Position numbers and translations under genes: made by a program. Under the pieces are notes generated by a model. It was given only the letters and a program-made list of their open reading frames with translations. It did no database searches and was not told the origin of the DNA. From Variovorax sp037204085 (GTDB lineage: Bacteria; Pseudomonadota; Gammaproteobacteria; Burkholderiales; Burkholderiaceae_C): DNA of 64,000 bases. The number at the start of each line of letters is the position of its first letter. Within the stretch, counting starts at the first letter, position 1. Positions 1 to 9,118 of the stretch are shown here, in pieces. The stretch spans positions 39,864 to 103,863 of the forward strand of contig NZ_JBBCBW010000021.1 of NCBI RefSeq assembly GCF_037204085.1, read 5' to 3'.

Positions 1-2432
1 CGCCGCCGGCGGGGCCGCAATTCGCCCACTCGGGCGCGGGCCGGCTCGAACTGATCGCGGGCGACTCGATCTATGCCGGCGGCTACAGCTTCACGCAGTC
101 GGGCGCCGACCCGGCCGGCCTGCCGAGCCCGTTCAACCCGGGCTTCAGCGGCAGCCTGGAGCAAACCTGGTTCGGCATGCGCAAGCTCAGCAACGTGAGC
201 CCCGATGCACTCGCGCCCACCGTCTTTCTCAACTCCTTCCGGCCAAGCGAAGGCAGCCAGGTCTACCCGCTGTTCAGCCTCGGGTCGCCGAGCGTGTCGG
301 GCCACAGCGTGCCGAGCCAGCAGCCGGCGCGCTTCTACGCGCTCGAGGGCGACCTGATCGGCGTGCGCACGGGCGCCGTCGTCTACCGTGGCCGGGGCGG
401 CAGCATCGGTGTGCCCGGCGAGTTGCCCACCTGGTACGAAGGCGGTGGCCCGGTGGCGCTGCGCGCGGGGCGCGACATCGTCAACGCCGGTACCGGCCTG
501 GGCGAGTACGAGGAGGTACCCATCGGCGCGCTCGGCTGGACCACGCAGATCAACCGCGCCGATGCCAGCGCGCCGCTGCAGCCGATTGCGGTCGAACTCG
601 GCAGCGCGCGCGGCAACCTGATCGTGCACAACAACCCGGACGACGTCTCGGTGGTGTCCGCCGGGCGCGACGTGCGCTACAGCAGCTTCTACGTGGCGGG
701 CCCCGGCCTGCTCGAAGTGACGGCCGGACGCGACCTTTACATGGCCGACAAGGCCGAACTCAAGAGCATCGGCGCGGTCGCGAAGAACGCCGCGCCGGGC
801 GAGCGCAGCGGCGGCGCGGGCATTGCGGTGGCCGCGGGCGTGGGCGCCCGGGGGCTCGACTTCTCGGCCTTTGCGGCGCGCTACCTCGACCCCGCCAACC
901 TGGCCGACGCGGGCCGGCCGCTGGCCGACCAGCCCGGCCGTGCCGTGGCGGTGTACAGCGGCCGCCTCACGCTCGCGCAATGGCTGCGCGAACAGTTCGG
1001 CTATGGCGGCGACGAGGCCGGTGCGCCGGCCTACCTGGCGGGCAAGCAGGCCGAGATCGACCGCGCACGCGCCGCCGTCGCCGAAGGCAGCGGCGCACCG
1101 GCGCGCGACCTGCAGCGCGAGTACGGCCAGCGCAGCCAGCTGCACCTGGTCAACTGGCTCGAGGAGCGCTTTGGCGACGGCAAGCGCAACGGCCTGGGCC
1201 TGCGCTTCGACGCCGCCTCGATGGACGCGCGCGCCTTCTTCGCGGCGTTGCCGGCCGAGCAGCAGCGCGCCTTCCTGCGCCCGGTGTACTACGCCGAACT
1301 CAAGGCCGCCGGCCGCGAGTACAACGCCGCGGGCGGACCGCGCGAGGGCAGCTACCTGCGCGGGCGCGAAGCCATCGCCACGCTGTTCCCGACGCACGAC
1401 GCGCAAGGCAGGGCGACCGACTACCAGGGCGACCTGACGATGTTCAGCAGCGCGCTCTACTACGAGGACCGCGTGAACGCAGTGCCCACGACGCGGCCGA
1501 AGCCTGGGGTGAAGTACATCACCGAGGCGGAGTGGATCGCCCTCGGCCGGCCCGCGTACGAGACGCCGCACTACCAGGTGCAAGACGCGGGCATCCACAC
1601 CAACTTCGGCGGCGACATCCGCGTCATGGTGCCGGGCGGGCGCACGCTGGTGGGCGTGGATGGCGGCTTCGTGCCGGGCGAGGGCTCGGGCGTGCTCACG
1701 CAGGGCACGGGCGACATCGAGATCTTCTCGAACGGCAGCATCCTGCTGGGCCAGAGCCGGGTCTTCACCACCTTCGGCGGCAACATCCTCGCGTGGTCCG
1801 CGCAGGGCGACATCAACGCGGGCCGCGGCTCCAAGTCGACCGTGGTCTACACGCCGCAGCGGCGCGTGTACGACGAACTGGGCGCGGTGACGCTGTCGCC
1901 GACCACGCCCAACACGGGCGCGGGCATCGCCACGCTGAACCCGGTGCCCGAGGTGCCGCCGGGCGACATCGACCTGATCGCGCCGCTGGGCACCATCGAT
2001 GCGGGCGAGGCCGGCATCCGCGTCTCGGGCAACGTGAACCTGGCGGCGCTGCGCGTGGTGAACGCGGAGAACATCCAGGTGCAGGGCGAGGCCACGGGCA
2101 TACCGGTGGTGGCGGCGGTGAACGTTGGCGCGCTTTCCAACGCCAGCGCGGCGGCGTCGCAGGCCGCGACCGCCGCGCAGGAGGCGGTGCAGCGCGAGCG
2201 CGCGGCTCAGCGGCAGGCGCTGCCCTCGGTGTTCACGGTGCGCGTGCTGGGCTTCGGAAACGAAGGCGCGGGCGGCGCCGGGGAGGGCGGCAACAGCAGC
2301 GCGGCGCCCCCGCGGGACTCGCGCGCGGCCTACGACCCGCAGGGCGTGGTGCAGGTGCTCGGCGCCGGCACGCTCACGGCCGCACAGAAGCAGGCGCTGA
2401 CCCCGGGCGAACGCGGGGGGCTCGAACGCTGA
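1..2432 (+). CDS. Filamentous haemagglutinin-like TPS exoprotein, C-terminal part (5' truncated by window)
   Basis: The frame is open from base 3 with no start before the window edge, so this is the C-terminal ~810 residues of a longer protein. The first in-frame ATG at 177 is internal. The sequence is rich in Gly, Ala and Asn, with recurring short strands such as GRDI, GRDV and GRDLYM and the sequence GDIEIFSNGSILLG, which are typical of the beta-helical stalks of FhaB-type exoproteins. The C-terminal ~150 residues are Ala/Gln-rich and end in a VFTVRVLGFG segment; I take this to be the DUF3739-type C-terminus of large TPS haemagglutinins (family recall). The FhaC-like transporter gene follows directly, which supports a secreted substrate role. 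A hairpin terminator lies 30 bases after the stop. Confidence 0.8.
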   Translation, partial: PPAGPQFAHSGAGRLELIAGDSIYAGGYSFTQSGADPAGLPSPFNPGFSGSLEQTWFGMRKLSNVSPDALAPTVFLNSFRPSEGSQVYPLFSLGSPSVSGHSVPSQQPARFYALEGDLIGVRTGAVVYRGRGGSIGVPGELPTWYEGGGPVALRAGRDIVNAGTGLGEYEEVPIGALGWTTQINRADASAPLQPIAVELGSARGNLIVHNNPDDVSVVSAGRDVRYSSFYVAGPGLLEVTAGRDLYMADKAELKSIGAVAKNAAPGERSGGAGIAVAAGVGARGLDFSAFAARYLDPANLADAGRPLADQPGRAVAVYSGRLTLAQWLREQFGYGGDEAGAPAYLAGKQAEIDRARAAVAEGSGAPARDLQREYGQRSQLHLVNWLEERFGDGKRNGLGLRFDAASMDARAFFAALPAEQQRAFLRPVYYAELKAAGREYNAAGGPREGSYLRGREAIATLFPTHDAQGRATDYQGDLTMFSSALYYEDRVNAVPTTRPKPGVKYITEAEWIALGRPAYETPHYQVQDAGIHTNFGGDIRVMVPGGRTLVGVDGGFVPGEGSGVLTQGTGDIEIFSNGSILLGQSRVFTTFGGNILAWSAQGDINAGRGSKSTVVYTPQRRVYDELGAVTLSPTTPNTGAGIATLNPVPEVPPGDIDLIAPLGTIDAGEAGIRVSGNVNLAALRVVNAENIQVQGEATGIPVVAAVNVGALSNASAAASQAATAAQEAVQRERAAQRQALPSVFTVRVLGFGNEGAGGAGEGGNSSAAPPRDSRAAYDPQGVVQVLGAGTLTAAQKQALTPGERGGLER

Positions 2433-2461
2433 GCCACCGGCGCCGCGAGCCCCGCGATTCG

Positions 2462-2489
2462 AGGCCTCCCCGCAAGGGAGGCCTTTTTT
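2462..2489 (+). terminator. Rho-independent terminator after the exoprotein
   Basis: AGGCCTCCC pairs with GGGAGGCCT around a CGCAA loop and is followed by six T. It would separate transcription of the exoprotein from that of the transporter gene at 2625. Confidence 0.85.
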
Positions 2490-2624
2490 CTTGATGAAGT
2501 TTTTATGACAAACCGCAGTCGTTGCGTACGCCACGCGTCTAGGTAACGGTACGCAGCAGCGACATGAAGGCTCTTCATCATGAGCCGCTGCAAGCGAGCT
2601 TCATTCTTGAGAACCGAGCTGTAA

Positions 2625-4238
2625 ATGCATGACATGAAGAAGAGCGGCCCACCGAAGTGCTGGAGAGCGGTGTGGCTGGCAGTGATGGCGCTGGCCGCCC
2701 CGGCGGCGGCCTTTGCCCAGGCGCCCCCGGCCGCCGCCGAGCCGGTCCGCAAGGTCGACATCGCCGAATACATCGTGCGCGGCAACACCGTTCTGGACGC
2801 ACGCGCCATCGAGAAGGCGGTCACGCCGTTTCTCGGACCCGAACGCACGCTCAAGGACGTGGAAGCCGCGCGCGATGCGCTGCTTGCGGCCTACCAGGCG
2901 GCGGGCTACCAGTCGGTGTACGTCGACCTGCCCGAGCAGCAGGTGACGCAGGGCGTAGTCTTCCTGCAGGTCAACGAGACCCGGGTTGGCCGCGTGCGGG
3001 TGGTGGGCGCCGAATACAACTCGCCGCTCGACGTGCGCGACCAGGTGCCCGCGCTGAAGGAAGGCGGCGTGCCCAACTTCAACAAGGCGCAGTCCGAACT
3101 CGCCGCGCTCAACCGCGGTCCCAAGCGCCAGGTGATGCCGCTGGTACGACAGGGCAGCATGCCCGGCACGATGGACGTCGATCTGAAGGTCGAGGACCAG
3201 AGTCCGTGGCGCGCGAGCATTGGCCTGAACAACGACTACAGCGCCGACACGCGCAAGCTGCGCGCCACCGCAACGCTGGGCCACGACAACCTTTGGCAGC
3301 TGGGCCACAGCGCCTCCATCAGCTTCTTCGGCGCGCCGCAGGACCTGAGTCAGACCAAAGTGATATCCGCCTCTTATGCGGCGCCGCTTGCGGGCACCAA
3401 CTGGAGCGTGGAGGCCAATGCTTTCGTGTCCGACAGCAACGTGGCCACCGTGGGCGGCACCGACGTGCTGGGCAAGGGCCACTCGATCGGCCTGAAAGCG
3501 ACCTACACCGTGCCGAACTCGGGCAACTGGTGGCACGCGTTCAGCGTGGGCATCGACTTCAAGAACAACAAGGAGGCGCTGAGCCTGAACGGCAGCGCCG
3601 ACACCGTGCCGCTCAAGTACGCGCCGGTCACGCTGTCGTACACGGGCTTCCGGCAGTCGGAGAAGAGCCAGTACGGCGTGGGCATTTCGCTGGTGGTGGG
3701 CACGAGCAGCTCGTTCAACTACGGCAGCGACTGGGCGGCCTTCGACTACAAGCGCTACAAGGCTTCGCCGAGCTTCATGGTGCTGAAGACCGACCTCAAC
3801 GGCACGCACACCTTCAGCGGCGGCCAGCAGCTGGCCTTCCGCGTCAACGGCCAGATGACCGATTCACCGCTGGTGTCGAGCGAGCAGATCGCCGGCGGCG
3901 GCATGAACTCGGTGCGCGGATATCTCTCGGCCGAAGCCACCGGCGACTACGGCGTGGTCGGCTCGCTAGAGCTGCGCAGCCAGCCGCTGACCTTTCTCGG
4001 CAGCACGGTCGAGAACTGGCGGGTCTATGCCTTCGCCGATGCGGCGCGGCTGCGCTTGAAGAGCCCGCTGCCTGAGCAGGACGACCGCTTCTCGCTGTAT
4101 TCGGTGGGCCTGGGCACCACCTTCAAGGTGGGGCAGTACCTCGCGGGGCGTGTCGATATCGGCTACCCGCTGATCGACGGGCCGCGCACCAGGAAGCACG
4201 ACCCGCGCGTGAATTTCAGCCTTACCGCGACCTATTGA
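2625..4238 (+). CDS. Two-partner secretion transporter, ShlB/FhaC/HecB family
   Basis: A 537-residue outer-membrane protein of the TpsB type, expected to export the exoprotein encoded just upstream. A signal peptide covers roughly residues 4-32 (Trp/Leu/Ala core, cleavage near AFAQ). A POTRA domain follows at about 45-120 (DIAEYIVRGNTVLDA, then AYQAAGYQSVYVDLPEQQ), then a second POTRA-like segment, then a beta-barrel with alternating aromatic strands. Near residue 430 is GGMNSVRGY, matching the VRGY motif of the family's conserved loop L6. It ends in a terminal strand NFSLTATY. The length is normal for the family. ATG at 2625 and 2634 are both possible; neither has a strong ribosome binding site, and 2634 gives a cleaner signal peptide. 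Confidence 0.92.
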   Translation: MHDMKKSGPPKCWRAVWLAVMALAAPAAAFAQAPPAAAEPVRKVDIAEYIVRGNTVLDARAIEKAVTPFLGPERTLKDVEAARDALLAAYQAAGYQSVYVDLPEQQVTQGVVFLQVNETRVGRVRVVGAEYNSPLDVRDQVPALKEGGVPNFNKAQSELAALNRGPKRQVMPLVRQGSMPGTMDVDLKVEDQSPWRASIGLNNDYSADTRKLRATATLGHDNLWQLGHSASISFFGAPQDLSQTKVISASYAAPLAGTNWSVEANAFVSDSNVATVGGTDVLGKGHSIGLKATYTVPNSGNWWHAFSVGIDFKNNKEALSLNGSADTVPLKYAPVTLSYTGFRQSEKSQYGVGISLVVGTSSSFNYGSDWAAFDYKRYKASPSFMVLKTDLNGTHTFSGGQQLAFRVNGQMTDSPLVSSEQIAGGGMNSVRGYLSAEATGDYGVVGSLELRSQPLTFLGSTVENWRVYAFADAARLRLKSPLPEQDDRFSLYSVGLGTTFKVGQYLAGRVDIGYPLIDGPRTRKHDPRVNFSLTATY

Positions 4239-4308
4239 TTGCGCAGCGCGAATTCCCTCTCTTTCCATTTGTTGTCTCTCTCTCACGAGCTTTCCGGAGA
4301 ACCCTGTC

Positions 4309-6114
4309 ATGCGACGCATTCTTTTCATCGTGCTCACGCTGCTGAGCACGCTTTTGCCGGGCCTGGCCCACGCCTGGTGGCAGGCCGAATGGGCCTACCG
4401 CAAACCGATCACCATTGACGGCGGCCCGCAGGCCGGAGCCATCGGCAGCGACGCCGGCCGCGTGCCGGTGCTGGTTCGCCTGCACACGGGCAACTTCAAG
4501 TTCGAAGGCGTGAGCGAGACCGGTGCCGACCTGCGCTTTGTCGCAGCCGACGACAAGACCGTGCTGAACCACCAGATCGAGCAGTTCGATCCGCTGCTGG
4601 GCATGGCGCTCGTCTGGGTCGACGTGCCCAGCGTGTCTGCAGGAACGCCGCAGAAGCTGTGGATGTACTACGGCAACCCGAAAGCCCCCGCATCGGGCAA
4701 CGGCCAGCGCAGCTTCGACCCCGACTACACGCTGGTCTACCACTTTGCCGAGGGTGCCGTACCGCCGCGCGATACCACGGCGTACGGCAACAACGGCCAG
4801 ACTGCGGCCGTGCCGGTCGAAGGCACGGTCATCGGCAAGGGTGCCCAGCTGGGCAGCGGCGCGTTGATGCTGCCGGCCACGCCGTCACTTGCCGTTGCGG
4901 CCGGCGGCGCGCTGACGTTCTCGGCCTGGGTGCGGCCCGACCAGTTGGGCGCGCGCCAGGCGATCTACGCACGTCGCGATGGCGCCGGCGAGTTCGTGGT
5001 GGGCATCGACCAGGGCGTGCCCTTCGTGCAGGTGAACGGCCAGCGCAGCACCCCGGGCCAGCCGGTCCAGGCCGGCCAGTGGTCGCACCTGGCCGTCAAG
5101 GCCGAGGGTGAGAGCGTGGCGCTGTACGTGGGTGGCCGGCCCACGGTAACGCTGGCGGCGCGGCTGCCGGCGCTGAACACCCCGGGTGCCCTCGGCGCCG
5201 ACGCACCGGCTGCCGCGACTGCGGCGCAGGGCGCGCAGCCCGCCGCGGCTTTTGCGCCGTTCACCGGCGCCATCGACGAAGTGCGGCTCTCGAAGGTGGC
5301 GCGCGCCGACGCACTGCTGCTGGCCGATGCCGTGTCGCAAGGCGCGGAGTCGCGCCTCACCGTGTTCGGCGCCGACGAGCAGCAGGCCGGCAAGAGCCAC
5401 TTCGGCTTCATCTTGGCGGCGATGCCGCTGGACGCGTGGATCGTGGTCGGCCTGCTGGGCCTGATGATGGTGCTGTCGTGGGCCATCATGATCGGCAAGG
5501 GCCGCAGCTATGGCGCCACCTCGCGCGCCAACGCGGCCTTCATCGAGCACTTTCGCGAAGCCGCCGGTGCGCCGCTCGACCGCTTGGCCGTGAGCAACAC
5601 GGTGCCACAGGAGGTGCGTGCCGACTCGTCGCTGTGGCGCCTGTACGAAGTGGCCATCGACGAGATGCGCCGCCGCCATGACCGCGGCTACGACTTGAGC
5701 GCGGTGTCGAGCGCCACCATCGGCGCCATCCGCGCCGCCATGGACGGCGTGATGGTGCGCGAGACCGAGCGCATGTCCAAGCGCATGAACTGGCTGTCGA
5801 CCACCATCGAGGGGGCGCCCTACGTGGGCCTGTTCGGCACGGTGATCGGGATCATGCTGGTGTTTGTAGTGGCGGCCATGGCCGGCGCGGTGGACATCAA
5901 CTCGGTGGCGCCCGGCATGGCGGCGGCGCTGCTGTGTACCGCGGCCGGCCTGGGCGTCGCGATTCCTGCGCTGTTCGGCTACAACTGGCTTGCCTCGCGC
6001 TCGGATGCCATCGGCGCCGACATGGCCGTGTTCGTCGACGAGTTCGTCACGCGCCTGGCCGAAGAGCAGGGCGAGGGCCGCTCGGTGCCGGTGGCCGTGG
6101 CCAAGCGCGCCTGA
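4309..6114 (+). CDS. DUF2341/LamG-like domains fused to an ExbB/TolQ/MotA proton channel
   Basis: 601 residues, against about 230-250 for an ordinary ExbB. Residues 1-22 form a signal peptide. About 23-135 look like DUF2341 (WAYRKPITID, then PVLVRLHTGNF and LWMYYGNP). About 150-340 resemble a LamG/concanavalin-like lectin fold (YHFAEG, LTFSAWVRPDQ, WSHLAVK, GAIDEVRLSK). A membrane segment follows at about 375-397. The rest is the MotA_TolQ_ExbB domain, with GAPYVGLFGTVIGIM near residue 500 and a last membrane segment in PGMAAALLCTAAGLGVAIPAL. The ExbD-like gene starts 12 bases after the stop. The protein probably forms a proton-driven inner-membrane channel with a large periplasmic sugar- or protein-binding head. 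The exact function of the head is not known to me. Confidence 0.88.
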   Translation: MRRILFIVLTLLSTLLPGLAHAWWQAEWAYRKPITIDGGPQAGAIGSDAGRVPVLVRLHTGNFKFEGVSETGADLRFVAADDKTVLNHQIEQFDPLLGMALVWVDVPSVSAGTPQKLWMYYGNPKAPASGNGQRSFDPDYTLVYHFAEGAVPPRDTTAYGNNGQTAAVPVEGTVIGKGAQLGSGALMLPATPSLAVAAGGALTFSAWVRPDQLGARQAIYARRDGAGEFVVGIDQGVPFVQVNGQRSTPGQPVQAGQWSHLAVKAEGESVALYVGGRPTVTLAARLPALNTPGALGADAPAAATAAQGAQPAAAFAPFTGAIDEVRLSKVARADALLLADAVSQGAESRLTVFGADEQQAGKSHFGFILAAMPLDAWIVVGLLGLMMVLSWAIMIGKGRSYGATSRANAAFIEHFREAAGAPLDRLAVSNTVPQEVRADSSLWRLYEVAIDEMRRRHDRGYDLSAVSSATIGAIRAAMDGVMVRETERMSKRMNWLSTTIEGAPYVGLFGTVIGIMLVFVVAAMAGAVDINSVAPGMAAALLCTAAGLGVAIPALFGYNWLASRSDAIGADMAVFVDEFVTRLAEEQGEGRSVPVAVAKRA

Positions 6115-6126
6115 GGCTGCAACGCC

Positions 6127-6540
6127 ATGGCAAACAGTGCAGCCAAGTTCGCCGTGCGCAAGCGCACGGGCGGCATCAACATCACGCCCTTCGTCGACGT
6201 GCTGCTGGTGGTGCTGGTGATCTTCATCCTCACCAGCAACGCCAGCATTCCGGGCATCAAGGTCGACCTGCCGAAGGCCAGCGCCTCGGTGGCGCTGGAG
6301 AAGCCCAAGACGAAGGCCATCACCATCGACAACGCCGGCAACGTGTTTCTGGACGCCTATCCGGTAACGCTGCCCGAATTGGAAGAGCGCCTGCGCACCG
6401 AGAAGGCGCTGTCGCCGGACTTCCCGGTGATTGTGCGCGGCGATGCCAGCGTGCAGTACGCGAAGGTGGTCGATGTGCTCGACCTGCTGCGCCGCATCGA
6501 ACTCAACCAGATCGGCCTTGTGACCGGCAAGCAGAAGTGA
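6127..6540 (+). CDS. ExbD/TolR-type biopolymer transport protein
   Basis: 137 residues, the usual length for ExbD. One N-terminal membrane helix spans about residues 22-42. It is preceded by the family's NITPFVDVLLVVLVIF stretch, whose Asp is the proton-coupling residue of ExbD/TolR. The rest is a periplasmic domain (ITIDNAGNVFLDAYPV, then VIVRGDASVQYAKVVDVLDLLRR). It lies between the ExbB fusion and the TonB-like gene, so it should be the partner of that channel. Confidence 0.93.
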   Translation: MANSAAKFAVRKRTGGINITPFVDVLLVVLVIFILTSNASIPGIKVDLPKASASVALEKPKTKAITIDNAGNVFLDAYPVTLPELEERLRTEKALSPDFPVIVRGDASVQYAKVVDVLDLLRRIELNQIGLVTGKQK

Positions 6541-6550
6541 GAGGCGGAGC

Positions 6551-7255
6551 GTGAAACCTCGCGATCCGACCTCCGGACTCTGGCGACGCTGGGGTGGGGT
6601 GGTCATCGGCCTGGCGATCCTTGCCGCGCTGGTGGCCCTGGTCTGGCATCTGCTGTCCGACACCGCGAGCACGAAGCGCGTGGTGGCCGACGCGCCAATG
6701 CTGATGCTGCCGCCCCCACCACCGCCGCCTCCGCCGCCCGAACCCGAGAAGCTGCCGGAACCTGAACCGGAAAAGATCAAGCCCGAAGTGGTCGAGCGCG
6801 AGCCCAAGCCGGTCGAGCCGCTGGAGCCGCCCAAGGACGACGCGCCGCCCAGCCCTTCGAAGGACCTGGGCGACCCGGTGACCATGGACAGCGCCGCGCA
6901 GGCGGGCAACGACGCCTTCGGCATCCAGGCAGGCAGTGGCGGCGGCATGAGCGGCACCGGTGCCGGCGGCGGCCTGGGCAGCGGCTCGTATGCGCGCTAT
7001 GTCTCCAGCCTTTTGCAGCAGGCCCTGTCGCGCGACCCGCGCACGCGCCAGCTGGTGTTCGACGACATCCAGATCGACCTGTGGCTTGGCGCCGACGGCA
7101 AGACCACGCGGGTCCAGCTGGTGCGCGGCACCGGCACCGGCGAGATCGACGACACGGTGCTCGCGCTGATCCGCAACCTCGACCGCGTCGACGAGAAGCC
7201 GCCGGCTTCGCTGCGCTTTCCGATGCGCGTGTCCATGAAGGGGCGCCGGCCATGA
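6551..7255 (+). CDS. TonB-like energy transducer
   Basis: 234 residues from a GTG start preceded by GAGGCGGAG. Residues about 11-33 form a single membrane anchor. Then comes a Pro/Glu/Lys-rich periplasmic spacer with a run of nine prolines followed by repeated PEPEK-like units (about 55-110). A Gly-rich linker leads to a C-terminal TonB/TolA-like domain (IDLWLGADGKTTRVQLVRGTG, then FPMRVSMKGRRP). It would carry the energy of the ExbB/ExbD pair to an outer-membrane partner, possibly the porin encoded next or the TPS transporter. The stop overlaps the next start in an ATGA, so the two genes are probably translationally coupled. Confidence 0.85.
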   Translation: MKPRDPTSGLWRRWGGVVIGLAILAALVALVWHLLSDTASTKRVVADAPMLMLPPPPPPPPPPEPEKLPEPEPEKIKPEVVEREPKPVEPLEPPKDDAPPSPSKDLGDPVTMDSAAQAGNDAFGIQAGSGGGMSGTGAGGGLGSGSYARYVSSLLQQALSRDPRTRQLVFDDIQIDLWLGADGKTTRVQLVRGTGTGEIDDTVLALIRNLDRVDEKPPASLRFPMRVSMKGRRP

Positions 7256-9108
7256 CAGAAGCGGCCACCGCCGCGGCCCGTGCCGAAGCCCTGCCACTCC
7301 CATTCAATCCAGTGAACGAAGCGATGAACCATCTCACCAACACCCAGAGCCGGGGCGGCATGCCGACCCTGCGCAAATGCGCGCTCGCGGCGGCCGTGGC
7401 CTCCGTGCTTGTCTTCGCGGCCGGCAGTGCCGCCGCGCAAACGGCCGCGCCCGCCGAGACCGCCATGGTCAAGCTGATCCGCGGCCTGATCCAGAGCGGC
7501 ACGCTCGCCAAGGACGTGGGCGAGGCGCTGCTGGCCCAGGCCCAGACCGAAGCCATGGCCGCGCAGCAGGCGCAGCGCATGGCGGCAACCGCCACGGCCG
7601 CATCGGCAAGCACCGCCGGCGGCGTGCGGCTCGAAGCCGGCGACGTGCGCGTGCCCTACATCTCGCAGACGGTGCGCGACCAGATCCGCGACGAGGTCAA
7701 GGCGCAGGTAATGGCGCAAGCCAAGGACGAAGGCTGGGCCGCGCCAAACGAAACACCCGAGTGGAGCAAGCGCATCCGCGTGGAAGGCGACGTGCGCGTG
7801 CGCAACGAATCGCGCAGCTACGCCGGCAACAACAGCAACATCGAGATCAACTGGCCGGAGCTCAACAGGGGCAGCGGCTACGACGTCAACCCGAACACCA
7901 ACCTCGCGCTGCCCTCGATCCTCAACACGCGGCAGGACCGCCGCAACCTGTTCCGCGCCCGGGCCCGGCTCGGCGTGTATGCCGACATCTCGGAGAACAC
8001 CAAGGCCGGTGTTCGCCTGGCCTCGGGCAGCGACGAGAGCCCGGTTTCGACCACCCAGACGCTGGGCGGCGGCCTGAGCAAGAAGAGCGTGTGGCTCGAC
8101 CAGATGTGGATCTCGCACAAGCCGGTCGACTGGCTGACCGTGACGGGCGGCCGCTTCGGCAACCCGTTCATGTCGACCGACCTGGTGTATTCCAATGACC
8201 TGAACTTCGACGGCATTGCCGCGCAGTTCGAGAAGAAGCTGGCGTCCAACAAGGACCTGACGCTATTCGGAACGCTGGGGCTGATCCCGCTCGAATACTC
8301 GTCCGACAATTCGCCCAGCCGAAGCCAGGACAAGGCGAAGAGCGAGAACAAGTGGCTGCTGGGAGCCCAGTTCGGCGCCGACTGGAAGATCGACGAAGAC
8401 AACCGCGTACGCGGCGCGCTCGCGTACTACAACTTCCGCAACATCAGCGGCCAGGTCTCGCAACCCTGCGCGCTTTATGCCGGTGCCGACGGCTGCAGCA
8501 CGGACTGGTCGCGCCCGGCCTTCATGCAGAAGGGCAACACGCTCATGCTGCTGCGCGATATTTCGCTCGATCCGCTCAACCCGGCGGGCACGCCGCAGCC
8601 GCAATACGTGGGCCTGGCGTCGAAGTTCCGCCTGATCGACCTGAACCTGCGCTGGGACACCGCGGTGGCGGGCAACAACCTGCGCCTGGACGCCAACTTC
8701 GTGCGCAACACCGCCTACGACGCGAACGACATCTGGAACCGCGCGGGCATTCGCGGCGCCATCGTCAACAACTTCGGCGCCACCGGCGGCACGTCGAAGA
8801 GCGACTTCAAGAGCGGCGGCAACGCCTACATGCTGCAGGCCACCTACGGCAAGCCGGCACCGGCCGCGCGCGGCGACTGGAACGTGCTTGCGGGCTACAA
8901 GCGCATCGAACCCGATGCGATGCCTGACGGCTACAACGACTCGACCTTCCATGGCGGCGGCACCAACGCGCGTGGCTACTTCCTGGGCGGCTCGTATGCG
9001 ATCGACAAGAACATGTGGTTCACGGGCCGCTGGATCTCGACCAAGGAAGTCTATGGACCGCCGTTGTCGATCGACACCCTGCAGCTTGAATTCAATGCGC
9101 GTTTCTAA
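7252..9108 (+). CDS. Putative outer-membrane porin (beta-barrel)
   Basis: 618 residues from the ATG at 7252, which overlaps the stop of the TonB-like gene. A second ATG at 7324 gives a tighter signal peptide (LRKCALAAAVASVLVFAAG, cleavage near AAAQ), so either may be used. After the signal comes an Ala/Gln-rich helical region (about 60-130) and then a long barrel with alternating strands such as RIRVEGDVRVRNESR, NLFRARARLGVYADI and MWFTGRWIS, ending LQLEFNARF with a C-terminal Phe. This matches the proteins annotated as 'putative porin' in TPS/Ton clusters. No TonB box or plug domain was seen, so it is not a typical TonB-dependent receptor. The substrate is unknown. Confidence 0.8.
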   Translation: MTEAATAAARAEALPLPFNPVNEAMNHLTNTQSRGGMPTLRKCALAAAVASVLVFAAGSAAAQTAAPAETAMVKLIRGLIQSGTLAKDVGEALLAQAQTEAMAAQQAQRMAATATAASASTAGGVRLEAGDVRVPYISQTVRDQIRDEVKAQVMAQAKDEGWAAPNETPEWSKRIRVEGDVRVRNESRSYAGNNSNIEINWPELNRGSGYDVNPNTNLALPSILNTRQDRRNLFRARARLGVYADISENTKAGVRLASGSDESPVSTTQTLGGGLSKKSVWLDQMWISHKPVDWLTVTGGRFGNPFMSTDLVYSNDLNFDGIAAQFEKKLASNKDLTLFGTLGLIPLEYSSDNSPSRSQDKAKSENKWLLGAQFGADWKIDEDNRVRGALAYYNFRNISGQVSQPCALYAGADGCSTDWSRPAFMQKGNTLMLLRDISLDPLNPAGTPQPQYVGLASKFRLIDLNLRWDTAVAGNNLRLDANFVRNTAYDANDIWNRAGIRGAIVNNFGATGGTSKSDFKSGGNAYMLQATYGKPAPAARGDWNVLAGYKRIEPDAMPDGYNDSTFHGGGTNARGYFLGGSYAIDKNMWFTGRWISTKEVYGPPLSIDTLQLEFNARF

Positions 9109-9118
9109 GGAGCCCGCC

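Noticed and set aside
4885..6957. 690-residue reverse frame over the ExbB/ExbD region
   Set aside because: It is His/Arg/Gly-rich shadow sequence typical of high-GC antisense frames; the forward genes have clear domains.
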